Counted from the stretch's first letter, positions 1 through 8,404 are shown. The stretch is 64,000 nt of DNA from Acidobacteriota bacterium (GCA_021780315.1 JAJXYY010000042.1:744001-808000); one strand, 5' to 3'. The notes: a model not told the origin generated them from the letters alone. A program made the numbers and translations.

Positions 1-756
1 CACTACCCCCACGACCAGCGCATGACCCGCACCACCGACCGCCTCGGTCTCCTCGTCTGGTCCGAGATCCCCGACTACTGGGCCCTCCAGTTCGATAACC
101 CCGCCGTCCTCGAAAAATCCAAACAGCAACTCCACGAGATGATCCGCCGCGACCGCGACAAAGCCTCCATCATCCTCTGGTCCGTCGCCAACGAAACCCC
201 CAACACCCCCGCCCGTACCACCTACCTCACCACCATGGCCGACCTCACCCGCCAACTCGACTCCACCCGCCTCGTCACCGCAGCCCTCCTCGTACGTACC
301 GAAAAAACCCCCACCGGCTCCAACAAAATCGTCGACGACCCCCTCGGCGCAGCCCTCGACGTCATCGGCACCAACGAGTACATCGGCTGGTACGAGCAGA
401 AACCCTCCGGCGCAGACTCCACCAACTGGGACATCCGCTACCAGAAACCCGTCATCATGTCCGAGTTCGGTGCCGACGCCAAAGCCGGACTCCACGGCTC
501 CCCCGACCAGCGCTGGACCGAGGAGTATCAGGCCGAAGTCTACAAACATCAACTCCCCATGCTCAACCGCATCCCCCAACTCCGCGGCATGAGCCCCTGG
601 GTCCTCATGGACTTCCGCTCCCCCCGCCGAACCCTCACCGGTATCCAGGACAACTTCAACCGCAAAGGCCTCGTCTCCGATCAAGGAGTCAAAAAACAAG
701 CCTTCACCGTCCTCCAAAACGCCTACAAAAACCAAACCGTAGGCAAACCCCAATAA
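1..756 (+). CDS. Glycoside hydrolase family 2 protein (beta-glucuronidase/beta-galactosidase-like), 3' part
   Basis: The gene runs in from the left edge; the reading frame is open from base 1, so only about 251 C-terminal residues are present. They cover most of a GH2 TIM barrel. The acid/base glutamate sits in ILWSVANETP and the nucleophile glutamate in VIMSEFGAD, both intact. The opening residues HYPHDQRM and LLVWSEIPDYW are typical of the GH2 beta-glucuronidase/beta-galactosidase catalytic core. The protein ends soon after the barrel, so there is no long C-terminal extension. It probably removes a terminal beta-linked sugar from plant or microbial polysaccharide. The exact substrate cannot be read from this part, and any signal peptide lies outside the window. 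Confidence 0.88.
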   Translation, partial: HYPHDQRMTRTTDRLGLLVWSEIPDYWALQFDNPAVLEKSKQQLHEMIRRDRDKASIILWSVANETPNTPARTTYLTTMADLTRQLDSTRLVTAALLVRTEKTPTGSNKIVDDPLGAALDVIGTNEYIGWYEQKPSGADSTNWDIRYQKPVIMSEFGADAKAGLHGSPDQRWTEEYQAEVYKHQLPMLNRIPQLRGMSPWVLMDFRSPRRTLTGIQDNFNRKGLVSDQGVKKQAFTVLQNAYKNQTVGKPQ

Positions 757-774
757 CCACACAACCCCGGGCAC

Positions 775-800
775 CCCATGTCTCGCACCTGAGACATGGG
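775..800. repeat. REP-like palindrome, type A
   Basis: Perfect 10-bp inverted repeat, CCCATGTCTC and GAGACATGGG, around a six-base loop GCACCT, placed 19 bp after the GH2 stop codon. The same design (CCCATGTC arms, ACCT in the loop) recurs at 5212-5237. There is no T-run, so it is more likely a dispersed REP-like element than a simple terminator. Confidence 0.6.
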
Positions 801-861
801 AACGTAAATCTACTCTTCAAAAAGCGGCGAACCCACGACCATCGCCTGAGCCCCCTGCTCT

Positions 862-2007
862 CTAACTCCGCCAATGCAACGTCACCGGCCCCTGCAACGG
901 ATGCTCGCCCACACCCTTCAGCCGGGCCTGCTTCAGCGCAAAATACCACTTCGCCGGCTTGTCCGCATCGTCAATCAGCATCAACCCCGGATTCGACCGC
1001 AGCCCCTGCGCCTGCTCCACCATCGTCTGCTGATCCTGCCCCACAAACTTCGCCCCAAAGTACTTTGCTATCGGCGTCACGAACGGCACGTGGTAAAACA
1101 CATTCCACGCCGCCGCCACATCGATCCGGCAGGTTGACGCCGTCACCGGAGTCACCGTCGTCAAGCTCGCAAACCACTTCTCTCCGCACCGAATCGTCTC
1201 GTACCGCCGGTTCGGCAGCACAAAGTCGATCGTCGTCAGGATCGGCTCGCCATACACCCCCAGCAGCTTGTACGGCGCGCTGTTCCCACTCGGAGCATGC
1301 GCCACCATCCGGAACCCCTCCGCGATCGGCTCAAAGTGCTTCGTCTTCTCATGGATGCTCGCCCGGCTGCGCCACCACCACGCCTGGTGCACAAACGGCC
1401 CATGCGCCGGGTCCATCAACCCGATAATCCCGTGGTCCACATTGCAAGGCAAATCCGCCACCAGGTGCGCACTCCGGTACCGCTCCGAAAACTTCGGCAC
1501 CTCCGGAACCCCCGGCAACTCCGTCCCATCCCCCAGCGTCACCCGCCCCGCACCCGGCTCCGGCACATAGACCCACGCATACCCATCCCGCTCCACGCAC
1601 GGGTACGACATCGCATAAATCTTCGTCGGCTCCAGCCCATCATGGCTCGTCAGCGATGGAATCTTCACACACTGCCCCCCACACGGCTCAAACTCCCACC
1701 CGTGGTACTTGCACATCACCGTCTCCCCGTCGAACCACCCCGCCGACAGCGGTATCCCCCGGTGCGGACACAGATCCCGCATCGCAAACACCGTCCCATC
1801 CCGCTTCCGCCCCACCAGCAGCGGAATCCCCAGCAACATCGTCGTCACCGTCTTACCCGCACCCCCCCCCCCCCCCCCCACCGCCGGATACCAGTCCCCA
1901 AAGATCAGCTCCGTCGCCGGTCCCGCCGCACCCGCGCCCATCCCCGCTCCCGCCAACTGCACCAACTCGCTCAACCGCTCCTCCATCCACCAATCCGCGG
2001 CATCCAC
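862..2007 (-). CDS. Rieske (2Fe-2S) non-heme iron oxygenase, alpha-subunit type
   Basis: A 381-residue protein. The Rieske cluster motif C-x-H...C-x2-H is complete: LCPHRGIPLSAG followed by VMCKYHGWEF at about residues 78-106. A ring-hydroxylating-oxygenase catalytic domain follows, with a likely iron-binding stretch around DHGIIGLMDPAHG. By family these enzymes take electrons from a reductase and oxygenate or demethylate aromatic or cyclic substrates; the substrate here is unknown and no reductase gene is next to it. The reading opens with GTG; an in-frame ATG seven codons later (1986) is an alternative start. Residues about 44-49 are six glycines encoded by an uninterrupted run of 18 G (18 C on the + strand), which makes the frame prone to slippage. 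Confidence 0.85.
   Translation of the reverse strand: MDAADWWMEERLSELVQLAGAGMGAGAAGPATELIFGDWYPAVGGGGGGAGKTVTTMLLGIPLLVGRKRDGTVFAMRDLCPHRGIPLSAGWFDGETVMCKYHGWEFEPCGGQCVKIPSLTSHDGLEPTKIYAMSYPCVERDGYAWVYVPEPGAGRVTLGDGTELPGVPEVPKFSERYRSAHLVADLPCNVDHGIIGLMDPAHGPFVHQAWWWRSRASIHEKTKHFEPIAEGFRMVAHAPSGNSAPYKLLGVYGEPILTTIDFVLPNRRYETIRCGEKWFASLTTVTPVTASTCRIDVAAAWNVFYHVPFVTPIAKYFGAKFVGQDQQTMVEQAQGLRSNPGLMLIDDADKPAKWYFALKQARLKGVGEHPLQGPVTLHWRS
1862..1879. repeat. Homopolymer of 18 C (G18 on the coding strand)
   Basis: Uninterrupted mononucleotide run inside the Rieske oxygenase gene. It encodes six GGG glycine codons between WYPAV and the AGKTVTT stretch. A change of one or two bases would shift the frame and truncate the protein near residue 50. 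Such runs are also a common site of sequencing length error. Confidence 0.9.
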
Positions 2008-2125
2008 ACAAACACCGCGCCCTCACATCATAGCCGCACACCTCGCCACTCCCCCCAATACACCAAGGGCGCCAACCGCTCTCCGCAGTAGACGCCCTGG
2101 TTACAACCTTCATCCCCACACCACC

Positions 2126-3193
2126 CTAGTGGTGACCGCCGCCACCACCACCGCCGCCGCTATGGCCACCACCGCCACCACCACCACCGTGGAAGCCGCC
2201 GCCACCACCGCCACGGCTAATCCCGCCGCCGCCCGGATGCACTCCACCTCCCTGGCCGCCGCCATAACCACCACGACCACCACGGTACCCACCATATCCA
2301 CCACGGTACCCGCCGTATCCTCCATAGCCGCCATAGCCATACCCGCCATAACCACCGTAGCCATAACCCATCCCGTAGCCCAGCCCATAGCCCAGCCCGC
2401 CATACATCCCATAGTAGTAAGGAGAATAAAATCCGTATCCAAACGGACTCATAAACATCCCATCGCCCGGCATCCACGTATAGCTGTACATCCCCGGATC
2501 CCACGACCAGCCCGGCGTATAGCTGCCCGACTCCCCCGTATTCCCAGCCAACTCCTGATTCGCCTCACCCAGGTCCTCCGCTCGCTGACTGCTCCAGTCG
2601 TACAACTCATCCGACTTCGCCCGCTTCTCATCAAACTTCGCCGGCTTCACCATCGCTCCTCCCAACGCCAGTTGCCGGCCACCCTTCACCTTGATCGCCT
2701 TCACCCCGCTCTGCGCCGAGTTGCCTTCAAACGCCGCCGCCTGACCGTCAAACACCCGCATCGTGCTCGTATCCGCGTTGAACTCATACAGCCCAGGCTT
2801 CAGCAACAACGCCTGACCGTTCGCCTCGTCGATCTGGATATCGTCCTGCTCGTAAATCTGGTCAACCTCCACCTCCACCCGCCCACGCTCGATCGCCACC
2901 TCCGTATGCGTCAGCCGAGGCGCAATCATCTTCACCGTCGTGTTCTCATCCATCCGCAAAAACACCCCCGGCGTCAGCAGCACTTCGGCCTTCCCATCCG
3001 CCGTCGCCAGCTCATCCCCCTTCGCCAGCCGCACGCTCCCCACTGACTTCGAATTAACCGCCAGCCCGTTCACAGAGGCACTGCCCTCAACATAATTCAG
3101 CGTCCCCGGGCGGGCTGGAGCTGCACCCTGCCCATACGCAGTCCCAAAAGCGGTTACCAGAGCCAGCAGCGGAAGTACCTTCAGCGTAGACAT
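2126..3193 (-). CDS. Secreted FecR-like domain protein with Gly/Tyr-rich C-terminal tail
   Basis: A 355-residue protein that starts with a signal peptide (LPLLALVTAFGTAYG, cleavage near residue 21). Residues about 30-170 resemble a FecR domain, with beta-strands such as LNYVEGSASVNG and LRMDENTTVKM. Residues from about 235 on are extremely rich in glycine and tyrosine (repeated GYGGYGGY), then arginine/glycine, and end in polyglycine with histidines. There is no N-terminal cytoplasmic anti-sigma region and no obvious transmembrane helix besides the signal, so it is not a classical FecR anti-sigma factor. A good ribosome site (AGAGGA) precedes the ATG. It lies 76 bp downstream of the ECF sigma gene on the same strand, so the two are probably co-transcribed. 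An extracellular or periplasmic structural role is an inference. Confidence 0.75.
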   Translation of the reverse strand: MSTLKVLPLLALVTAFGTAYGQGAAPARPGTLNYVEGSASVNGLAVNSKSVGSVRLAKGDELATADGKAEVLLTPGVFLRMDENTTVKMIAPRLTHTEVAIERGRVEVEVDQIYEQDDIQIDEANGQALLLKPGLYEFNADTSTMRVFDGQAAAFEGNSAQSGVKAIKVKGGRQLALGGAMVKPAKFDEKRAKSDELYDWSSQRAEDLGEANQELAGNTGESGSYTPGWSWDPGMYSYTWMPGDGMFMSPFGYGFYSPYYYGMYGGLGYGLGYGMGYGYGGYGGYGYGGYGGYGGYRGGYGGYRGGRGGYGGGQGGGVHPGGGGISRGGGGGGFHGGGGGGGGHSGGGGGGGGHH

Positions 3194-3269
3194 CGTAAAT
3201 TCCTCTAGCTGTTAGATGTACCTCACCCAAAAAGGTATGGAGCCAGTCCACAAATGTGCTTCCACAACC

Positions 3270-3953
3270 TCAGCAGGCCTGCAAAACCCCCACACCCAGC
3301 CCCAACTCCACCGGCAGCCGCGCCTTCGCCGACTCCCGTACCCGCGTCCGCGCCGGATCAAGCACCCGAGCAAGCTCCGCACGTCCCCGGCTCAAACGAC
3401 TCTTCACCGTCCCCTCCGGAACACACAGTATCCGCGCCGCTTCCTTGTAATCCCGCTCCTCCAGATCGCACAGCACAATCGCATCGCGGTTGTACGCCGA
3501 TAATTGATGCAGCGCCGCATGTACCCGGCTCCGCACCTCTCCCCGCGACACATACTCCTCCTGCGACGGACGCCCATCCGGCAGCCGCTCCGCCAGCGTC
3601 ACCCCCTCCCCATCCCCATCGAATCCCACATCCAAAGACCCACTCGCTCGCACCACCCGCGTCCGCCGAAACTGGTCAATGAGATGGTTCCGCGTCATAT
3701 TCTGGATCCACGCCGACAGATTCCCACGCTCCGCATCAAAACGCCCCAGATTGCAGAACACCTTCAAAAATACGTCCTGCGTCAAATCCTCCGCCTCCGC
3801 GCGCGACCCCGTAAACCGCAGGCAGTGGTAATAAATCCGCCGGTGATGCTCCACCACCAACTCCTCCCACGCCGCCGCATCGCCCGCCAGGCAACGCTCA
3901 ATCTGCTCGCCCGCCCCCCGCTCGCCCGCGCTCCGCACTCCCGTACTCGCCAT
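3270..3953 (-). CDS. ECF-type RNA polymerase sigma factor
   Basis: A 227-residue sigma-70 family factor with only regions 2 and 4. Region 2 contains AEDLTQDVFLKVF and SAWIQNMTRNHLIDQFRR; region 4 has the helix-turn-helix EERDYKEAARILCVPEGTVKSR (split here as EERDYKEAA and VPEGTVKSRLSRGRAEL). The ATG at 3953 is preceded by GGAGGAG at good spacing. It directs RNA polymerase to a small regulon. The co-directional FecR-like gene just downstream suggests the pair responds to an envelope signal, but no classical anti-sigma factor is visible. The C-terminal 30 residues after region 4 (arginine-rich, then hydrophobic) are an unconserved-looking tail. Confidence 0.92.
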   Translation of the reverse strand: MASTGVRSAGERGAGEQIERCLAGDAAAWEELVVEHHRRIYYHCLRFTGSRAEAEDLTQDVFLKVFCNLGRFDAERGNLSAWIQNMTRNHLIDQFRRTRVVRASGSLDVGFDGDGEGVTLAERLPDGRPSQEEYVSRGEVRSRVHAALHQLSAYNRDAIVLCDLEERDYKEAARILCVPEGTVKSRLSRGRAELARVLDPARTRVRESAKARLPVELGLGVGVLQAC

Positions 3954-4093
3954 CCATCTCCTCCAGCCGTTCCGTCACCGTCCCAGCCCGATCCAAACAC
4001 TTCCAAATCACAATACTTGAATAATGGAAATATTGCCGCGAGCAAGTAGTCTTTATTGGACGGCCCCGCCCACAGAAAGACTCAGATCTCAAA

Positions 4094-4588
4094 TCAGTTT
4101 TTTTTCGCGTCCCCGCCGCCAGCCGCTCCACACAGCCGCAGCCCCTTCTCCAGCAGCGACAACACCGTCTCGCTCTCCACCACCGTCAACCCACCCAGAA
4201 CCCGCATCAGCGCCGCCCGCCGATACTCGATAAAACGTCTCTTGTGCTCATACGCCTCCGGACTCAGGTCCACCTCCACAATCCGTCGGTCCTGCTCCGA
4301 CCGCTGCCGAACCACAATCCCCTTCTTCACCATCCGGTTCACAATCCGCGTCGCCGTACTCAGCGGAACATTCACCCCCTGCGCAAAATCGCTCATCACC
4401 GTCTTCCCCCGCCGCGCCAGCCACATCAGGCTCCGCATCTCCGGTGGTGACAAACTCAGCATCGCATGAACATCCTCGGTCCGGGGACGCATCTCGCACT
4501 CCAGAATCCCCTCCATCGCCTCCATCAGCCGACGCGCATGCTGCTCCCGCTTCGACTCCTGTTCCAATTTGCTCGCCACTCGCGCCAT
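4094..4588 (-). CDS. MarR-family transcriptional regulator
   Basis: About 164 residues from the ATG at 4588 (MARVASKLEQ). A winged helix-turn-helix is clear: SPPEMRSLMWLARRGKTVMSD, then VNVPLSTATRIVNRMVKKG with the wing RQRSEQDRRIVEVDLS, the DxR signature of MarR proteins. MarR proteins bind DNA as dimers and usually repress a neighbouring gene until a small ligand is bound. It is divergent from the ArnT-like gene with 86 bp between the starts, so that gene is the obvious candidate target. The frame stays open upstream of 4588, but the extra residues do not look conserved. Confidence 0.88.
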   Translation of the reverse strand: MARVASKLEQESKREQHARRLMEAMEGILECEMRPRTEDVHAMLSLSPPEMRSLMWLARRGKTVMSDFAQGVNVPLSTATRIVNRMVKKGIVVRQRSEQDRRIVEVDLSPEAYEHKRRFIEYRRAALMRVLGGLTVVESETVLSLLEKGLRLCGAAGGGDAKKN

Positions 4589-4674
4589 CGCTACAGTATG
4601 CACCAAACCCGCTCCCTCGCTTGGTTCGTTCCGTCCACTCAAGTAAACTCGACCCACCACCGCTACCCCCACCG

Positions 4675-6849
4675 ATGCACTCGCTCCCTGCCACCTCCGC
4701 GCCGCCCGCCCGCCACCGCGGCATCATCCTCCTCCTCTGGCTCGCCCTCTACGCCTCCTACACCCTCTTCACCCCACCCCTCCTCGACGACGCAGACTCC
4801 GTCCACGCCGAGGTCGCCCGCGAGATGCTCCTCCGCCACGACTGGATCACCCTCTACGCCAACGGCATCCGCTACCTCGAAAAAGCCCCGCTCCTCTACT
4901 GGTCCATGGCTACCAGCTTCAAACTCTTTGGCGCCCACCCCTTCGCCGCCCGCATCCCCCTCGCCCTCACCGTCCTCGCCCTCGCCCTGCTGCTCGAAGC
5001 CTTCGCCCGCCGCATCGCCCACTCCGCCTCCAACGACTCGGCCTCCACCACCCACCGCGCCGCCCTCTACGCCGCCCTCATCCTCCTCTCCAGCTTCGGC
5101 ATCTTCATCTTCTCCCGTATCACCATCCCCGACGTCCAGGTCTGCCTCTGGCTCGCCCTCGCCCTCTACGCCTACTACCTCACCGAACAACACAGCCACC
5201 AGTCTGGGTGCCCCATGTCCGGACCTTCGGACATGGGTTCTCAATCCACCACAAAAGCTCTCCCCTTCCCACAAATGCGGGTGCCCCATCTTCGCGACAG
5301 TCTCACCGTCGCTAAGGTGGGCATTCGCGAAGCGAACCGCACTCCCATCCCCGCCACCTCCGCCCCGCGCCTCCTCACCTACACCTTCGCCGCCGCCTGT
5401 GCCCTCAACGTCCTCACCAAAGGACTCATCGGCATCGTCTTTCCCATCGCCATCGTCCTCGCCCACCTCCTGCTCACCCGCGGCCTCTCCGGAACCCTCA
5501 CCCGCCTCCGCCAACTCCACCCCGGCACCAGCACCGCCGTCTTCTTCGCCATCGCCGCCCCCTGGCACATCCTCATCGCCCGCGCCAACCCCACCCAGGG
5601 ACACCCCAACCCCATCACCTTCCTCCACGGACACTGGATCATCCCCCAGCCCACCCCCGGCAACGTCCACGGCTGGACCTGGTTCTACTTCGTCAACGAG
5701 CATCTCCTCCGCTACCTCAACCTCCGCGTCCCCCGCGACTACGACACCGTACCCCTCGCCCTCTTCTGGGGACTCCTCCTCCTCTGGCTCATGCCCTGGT
5801 CCGCCTTCGCCTTCCACGCCCTCGCCGCCATCGAGTGGCGTGCCACCCTCGTCGCATCGCCTCTCTTCAAAAAACTTAACTGGTTACACTCTCGCCTCAA
5901 CCCCACCCACCAGCTCGCCTCCCTCACCCCCGCCGAGTCCGCCCGCCTCCTCCTCGGACTCTGGGCCGCCATCCCGCTCCTCTTCTTCTCCCTCTCCACC
6001 CGTCAGGAGTACTACGTCCTCCCCGCCATCCCCCCGCTCGTCCTCCTCATCGCCCTCTGGCTCGCCGACGAAGCCGCCCAGGCCGACGCCCTCACCATCC
6101 CCAACCCCCTCGTCACTGCCGGACAACGCCTCGCCACCATCCTGCTCGCCCTCGGCTCCCTCGCCGCCCTCGCCGCCGCCTTCCTCGCCCTCCACTCCAC
6201 CCCTCCCGGCCCCAACACCGACCTCGCCGCCCTCCTCCAGCAAAACCCCGCCGACTACGCCCTCTCCTTCGGCCACTTCCTCGACCTCAACGCCCAGGCC
6301 ATGGGAGCCTTCCGCACCCCGCTCCTCATCACCGCCATCGCCCTCGCCACTGCCACCCTCGCCAACTGGCACCTCCGCCGCAACTTCCAACCCCACACCG
6401 CCAACCTCTGGCTCGCCGCCGGAACCTTCGCCTTCCTCCTCGCCGCCCACCTCGGCCTCCAGATCTTCGCCCCCGTCCTCAGCTCCCAGCAACTCGCCGC
6501 CGCCATCGCTCCCGTCCTCAAACCCGACGACCTCATCGTCATCCACGGCGAGTACGAGTCCGCCTCCACCCTCGGCTTCTACCTCCACCGCCCCGACAGC
6601 CCCTCCCGCTTCTCCCCCATCCACATCCTCAACGGACGCAGCTCCAACCTCTGGTACGGCTCCTTCTTCCCCGACGCACCCGACATCTTCGAAGACAACT
6701 CCTCCCTCCGCTTCCAATGGCTCAGCGTACGCCGCGTCTTCCTCTGGCAAGACCTCACCCAACCCCTCCCACCCCTGCCCTCCAAAGCCTTCTTCATCAC
6801 CCAATCCGGAGGCAAGGAAATCCTCAGCAACCAACCCAACCCCTACTAG
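4675..6849 (+). CDS. ArnT-like membrane glycosyltransferase (GT-C fold, family 39/83)
   Basis: About 724 residues from the ATG at 4675. The N-terminal helix LLLWLALYASYTLF is followed by the acidic loop DDADSVHAEVAREML and then YLEKAPLLYWSMA, as in 4-amino-4-deoxy-L-arabinose transferases and protein mannosyltransferases that use polyprenyl-phosphate sugars. A dozen or so transmembrane helices follow, and a soluble C-terminal domain ends the protein. Between residues about 178 and 227 the coding sequence reads through two palindromic repeats (5212-5237 and 5279-5324), which give a low-complexity loop not expected in the family; the frame is kept. It probably glycosylates lipid A, another lipid, or protein on the outer face of the inner membrane. 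MarR on the opposite strand may control it. Confidence 0.85.
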   Translation: MHSLPATSAPPARHRGIILLLWLALYASYTLFTPPLLDDADSVHAEVAREMLLRHDWITLYANGIRYLEKAPLLYWSMATSFKLFGAHPFAARIPLALTVLALALLLEAFARRIAHSASNDSASTTHRAALYAALILLSSFGIFIFSRITIPDVQVCLWLALALYAYYLTEQHSHQSGCPMSGPSDMGSQSTTKALPFPQMRVPHLRDSLTVAKVGIREANRTPIPATSAPRLLTYTFAAACALNVLTKGLIGIVFPIAIVLAHLLLTRGLSGTLTRLRQLHPGTSTAVFFAIAAPWHILIARANPTQGHPNPITFLHGHWIIPQPTPGNVHGWTWFYFVNEHLLRYLNLRVPRDYDTVPLALFWGLLLLWLMPWSAFAFHALAAIEWRATLVASPLFKKLNWLHSRLNPTHQLASLTPAESARLLLGLWAAIPLLFFSLSTRQEYYVLPAIPPLVLLIALWLADEAAQADALTIPNPLVTAGQRLATILLALGSLAALAAAFLALHSTPPGPNTDLAALLQQNPADYALSFGHFLDLNAQAMGAFRTPLLITAIALATATLANWHLRRNFQPHTANLWLAAGTFAFLLAAHLGLQIFAPVLSSQQLAAAIAPVLKPDDLIVIHGEYESASTLGFYLHRPDSPSRFSPIHILNGRSSNLWYGSFFPDAPDIFEDNSSLRFQWLSVRRVFLWQDLTQPLPPLPSKAFFITQSGGKEILSNQPNPY
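5212..5237. repeat. REP-like palindrome, type A, inside a coding region
   Basis: Perfect 10-bp arms CCCATGTCCG and CGGACATGGG around the loop GACCTT. Same family as 775-800. It is read in frame within the ArnT-like gene and encodes roughly CPMSGPSDMG. Confidence 0.65.
5279..5324 (+). repeat. REP-like element, type B, inside a coding region
   Basis: A 46-base imperfect palindrome beginning GGGTGCCCCATCTTCGCGAC and ending GTCGCTAAGGTGGGCAT. It matches 42119-42164 on the opposite strand at 45 of 46 positions. It is translated in frame in the ArnT-like gene (RVPHLRDSLTVAKVGI). Confidence 0.8.
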
Positions 6850-6858
6850 CCCGCAGCC

Positions 6859-7101
6859 CTACGCTCGCCCCGCCAAGACCCGCAGAAACTGATGCCCCTC
6901 CATGTGGTACTTGAACGCCTTACGTCCATCGATGAAAACCACCGGAACCTCATCGTTGTACTGCTGCCGCAACAACGGGTCGCCATCGATATCCACTTCG
7001 CGCCATTCAAAGTCCGCAGCCCCCTGCAACCGCGCCAGCGTATCCTTCACCACCTCACACAGGTGACATCCCGTCCGCGAATACACCACAACCTCGTGCA
7101 T
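6859..7101 (-). CDS. Glutaredoxin-like (DUF836-type) thioredoxin-fold protein
   Basis: An 80-residue protein with the redox motif TGCHLC near residue 11, the cis-proline motif EVPVVFIDG near residue 52, and a compact thioredoxin fold (betaalphabeta, WREVDIDGDPLL). This is the short glutaredoxin-like family often annotated as DUF836. It probably reduces disulfides in the cytoplasm; the partner is unknown. A GTG codon directly upstream (7104) is an alternative start; I prefer the ATG. It converges with the ArnT-like gene, the two stops being 9 bp apart, and follows the HpnI-like gene on the same strand with a 19-bp gap, so it may be co-transcribed with it. Confidence 0.85.
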   Translation of the reverse strand: MHEVVVYSRTGCHLCEVVKDTLARLQGAADFEWREVDIDGDPLLRQQYNDEVPVVFIDGRKAFKYHMEGHQFLRVLAGRA

Positions 7102-7120
7102 CACCCAATTCTAATCGCCC

Positions 7121-8296
7121 CTACACCCGCTCCAGCCGCCCATCCCGCAGCCGAAACCGCTCTCCTCGCCACACCACCGTATCCCCCGCAAAGCTCCACG
7201 CCCACACCGCCAGCCCAAAGCAATCCCGCACCGGCAGCAGCCAGATATCCCGCAGCACCTGTTCATCCCGCAGAATCCCCACCCCCACGCTCAACGCCAC
7301 CGCCACCCGCGCCAGCACCACCACGCTCAGCAGCGAGAAGCTCCACAGCGCCAACCCACTCGCCACCACCGTCATCAGCGCCCACGGCACTGCATACGTT
7401 ATCCCCAACCCCACATACCCCAGCTTCCGCGAGTCCCGCGTCGACCGCGCCCACCGCATCTGGTGCTCCCAGAATCCCCCCAGCCCGTACACTGGCACCG
7501 TCGTCTCCACCACCTCATCGCTCAACTCCACCCTGTACCCCGCCGCCGCTATCCGCGCTCCCATCTCGTAGTCATCCGCCAGGCTCTCCACCAGCCCGTC
7601 CATCCCGCCCGCCAGCCCCAGCGCCGTCTTCGTCGTAGCCAGCGTAGACCCCAGCCCAAACCGTATCCCACCCTCCAGCTTCCGCGCTGTCAACACCCCC
7701 GCCATAAAATCCGTCGAAATCCCCAGCGCCTCCAGCCGCGACCACACCGTCACTCTCCCCGCACCATCCGCCATCGCCCGGCCCACATACGGCGCCGTCA
7801 CCAGCCCCACCCGCGCATCCGCAAACGATCCCATCACCCGTTCCAGATACCGCGGCCCCACAAAAATATCGCTGTCATTCACCAGCACATGCTCATACCG
7901 CGCCTCCCGCAGCATCTGCACCAGGTTGCTTACCTTCCCGCTCGTCCCCAGCCGCTCCCGGCACTCCACCAGCTTGATCGCCACTGCCGGAAACTCCTCC
8001 CGCAGCCGCATAATCTCTCCCACCGCCGGATCCTCCAGGCTGCTCACCCCAAACACAATCTCGAACTCACCCCCATACTCCTGACGGCAATGGCTCTCCA
8101 GCCCCGCATACATCCGCCCATCCACCCCCTTCACCGGCTTCAGGATCGAAACCCCCGGACGACACGCCGCTCCCTCCGCCCGCCGCACCCGCCCCCAGTA
8201 ATGCCCAAACTCCCGCGCACTCCACAACGCGATCAACAGATACGCCAACCCACTCAGCGTCAGCAGCGCAAACAAAATCGCAATCCCAGCAGCCAT
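7121..8296 (-). CDS. hpnI: HpnI-like glycosyltransferase (family 21), hopanoid or ceramide glycosylation
   Basis: 391 residues. An N-terminal helix is followed by a GT-A domain: GVSILKPVKGVD near residue 50, the metal-binding region VLVNDSDIFVG, LADDYEMGARI, and the product-binding motif QMRWARSTR. Two or three C-terminal helices follow. This is the ceramide glucosyltransferase-like family that includes HpnI, which adds N-acetylglucosamine to bacteriohopanetetrol. No other hopanoid genes are in the window, so the exact acceptor is an inference. It acts at the inner membrane. It is divergent from nrdA, and its upstream region carries a DnaA box. Confidence 0.75.
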   Translation of the reverse strand: MAAGIAILFALLTLSGLAYLLIALWSAREFGHYWGRVRRAEGAACRPGVSILKPVKGVDGRMYAGLESHCRQEYGGEFEIVFGVSSLEDPAVGEIMRLREEFPAVAIKLVECRERLGTSGKVSNLVQMLREARYEHVLVNDSDIFVGPRYLERVMGSFADARVGLVTAPYVGRAMADGAGRVTVWSRLEALGISTDFMAGVLTARKLEGGIRFGLGSTLATTKTALGLAGGMDGLVESLADDYEMGARIAAAGYRVELSDEVVETTVPVYGLGGFWEHQMRWARSTRDSRKLGYVGLGITYAVPWALMTVVASGLALWSFSLLSVVVLARVAVALSVGVGILRDEQVLRDIWLLPVRDCFGLAVWAWSFAGDTVVWRGERFRLRDGRLERV

Positions 8297-8341
8297 CCCA
8301 ACAGTCTACCCGCCTCATCTCCCCCAACCCACTTCCCCAAC

Positions 8342-8350
8342 TTATCCACA
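8342..8350 (+). promoter_or_regulatory. Perfect DnaA box upstream of nrdAB
   Basis: TTATCCACA, the exact consensus for DnaA-ATP and DnaA-ADP binding. It lies 34 bp upstream of a possible -10 box TATAGT (8384-8389), between hpnI and the nrdAB riboswitch. I found no other perfect match in the window. In E. coli the nrdAB promoter is known to be controlled by DnaA, so a regulatory role is reasonable but inferred. Confidence 0.55.
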
Positions 8351-8404
8351 AGCAATAGATCAGAAATATCTCTCGCCTCAAGCTATAGTGGTTTTAGTCC
8401 ATGG

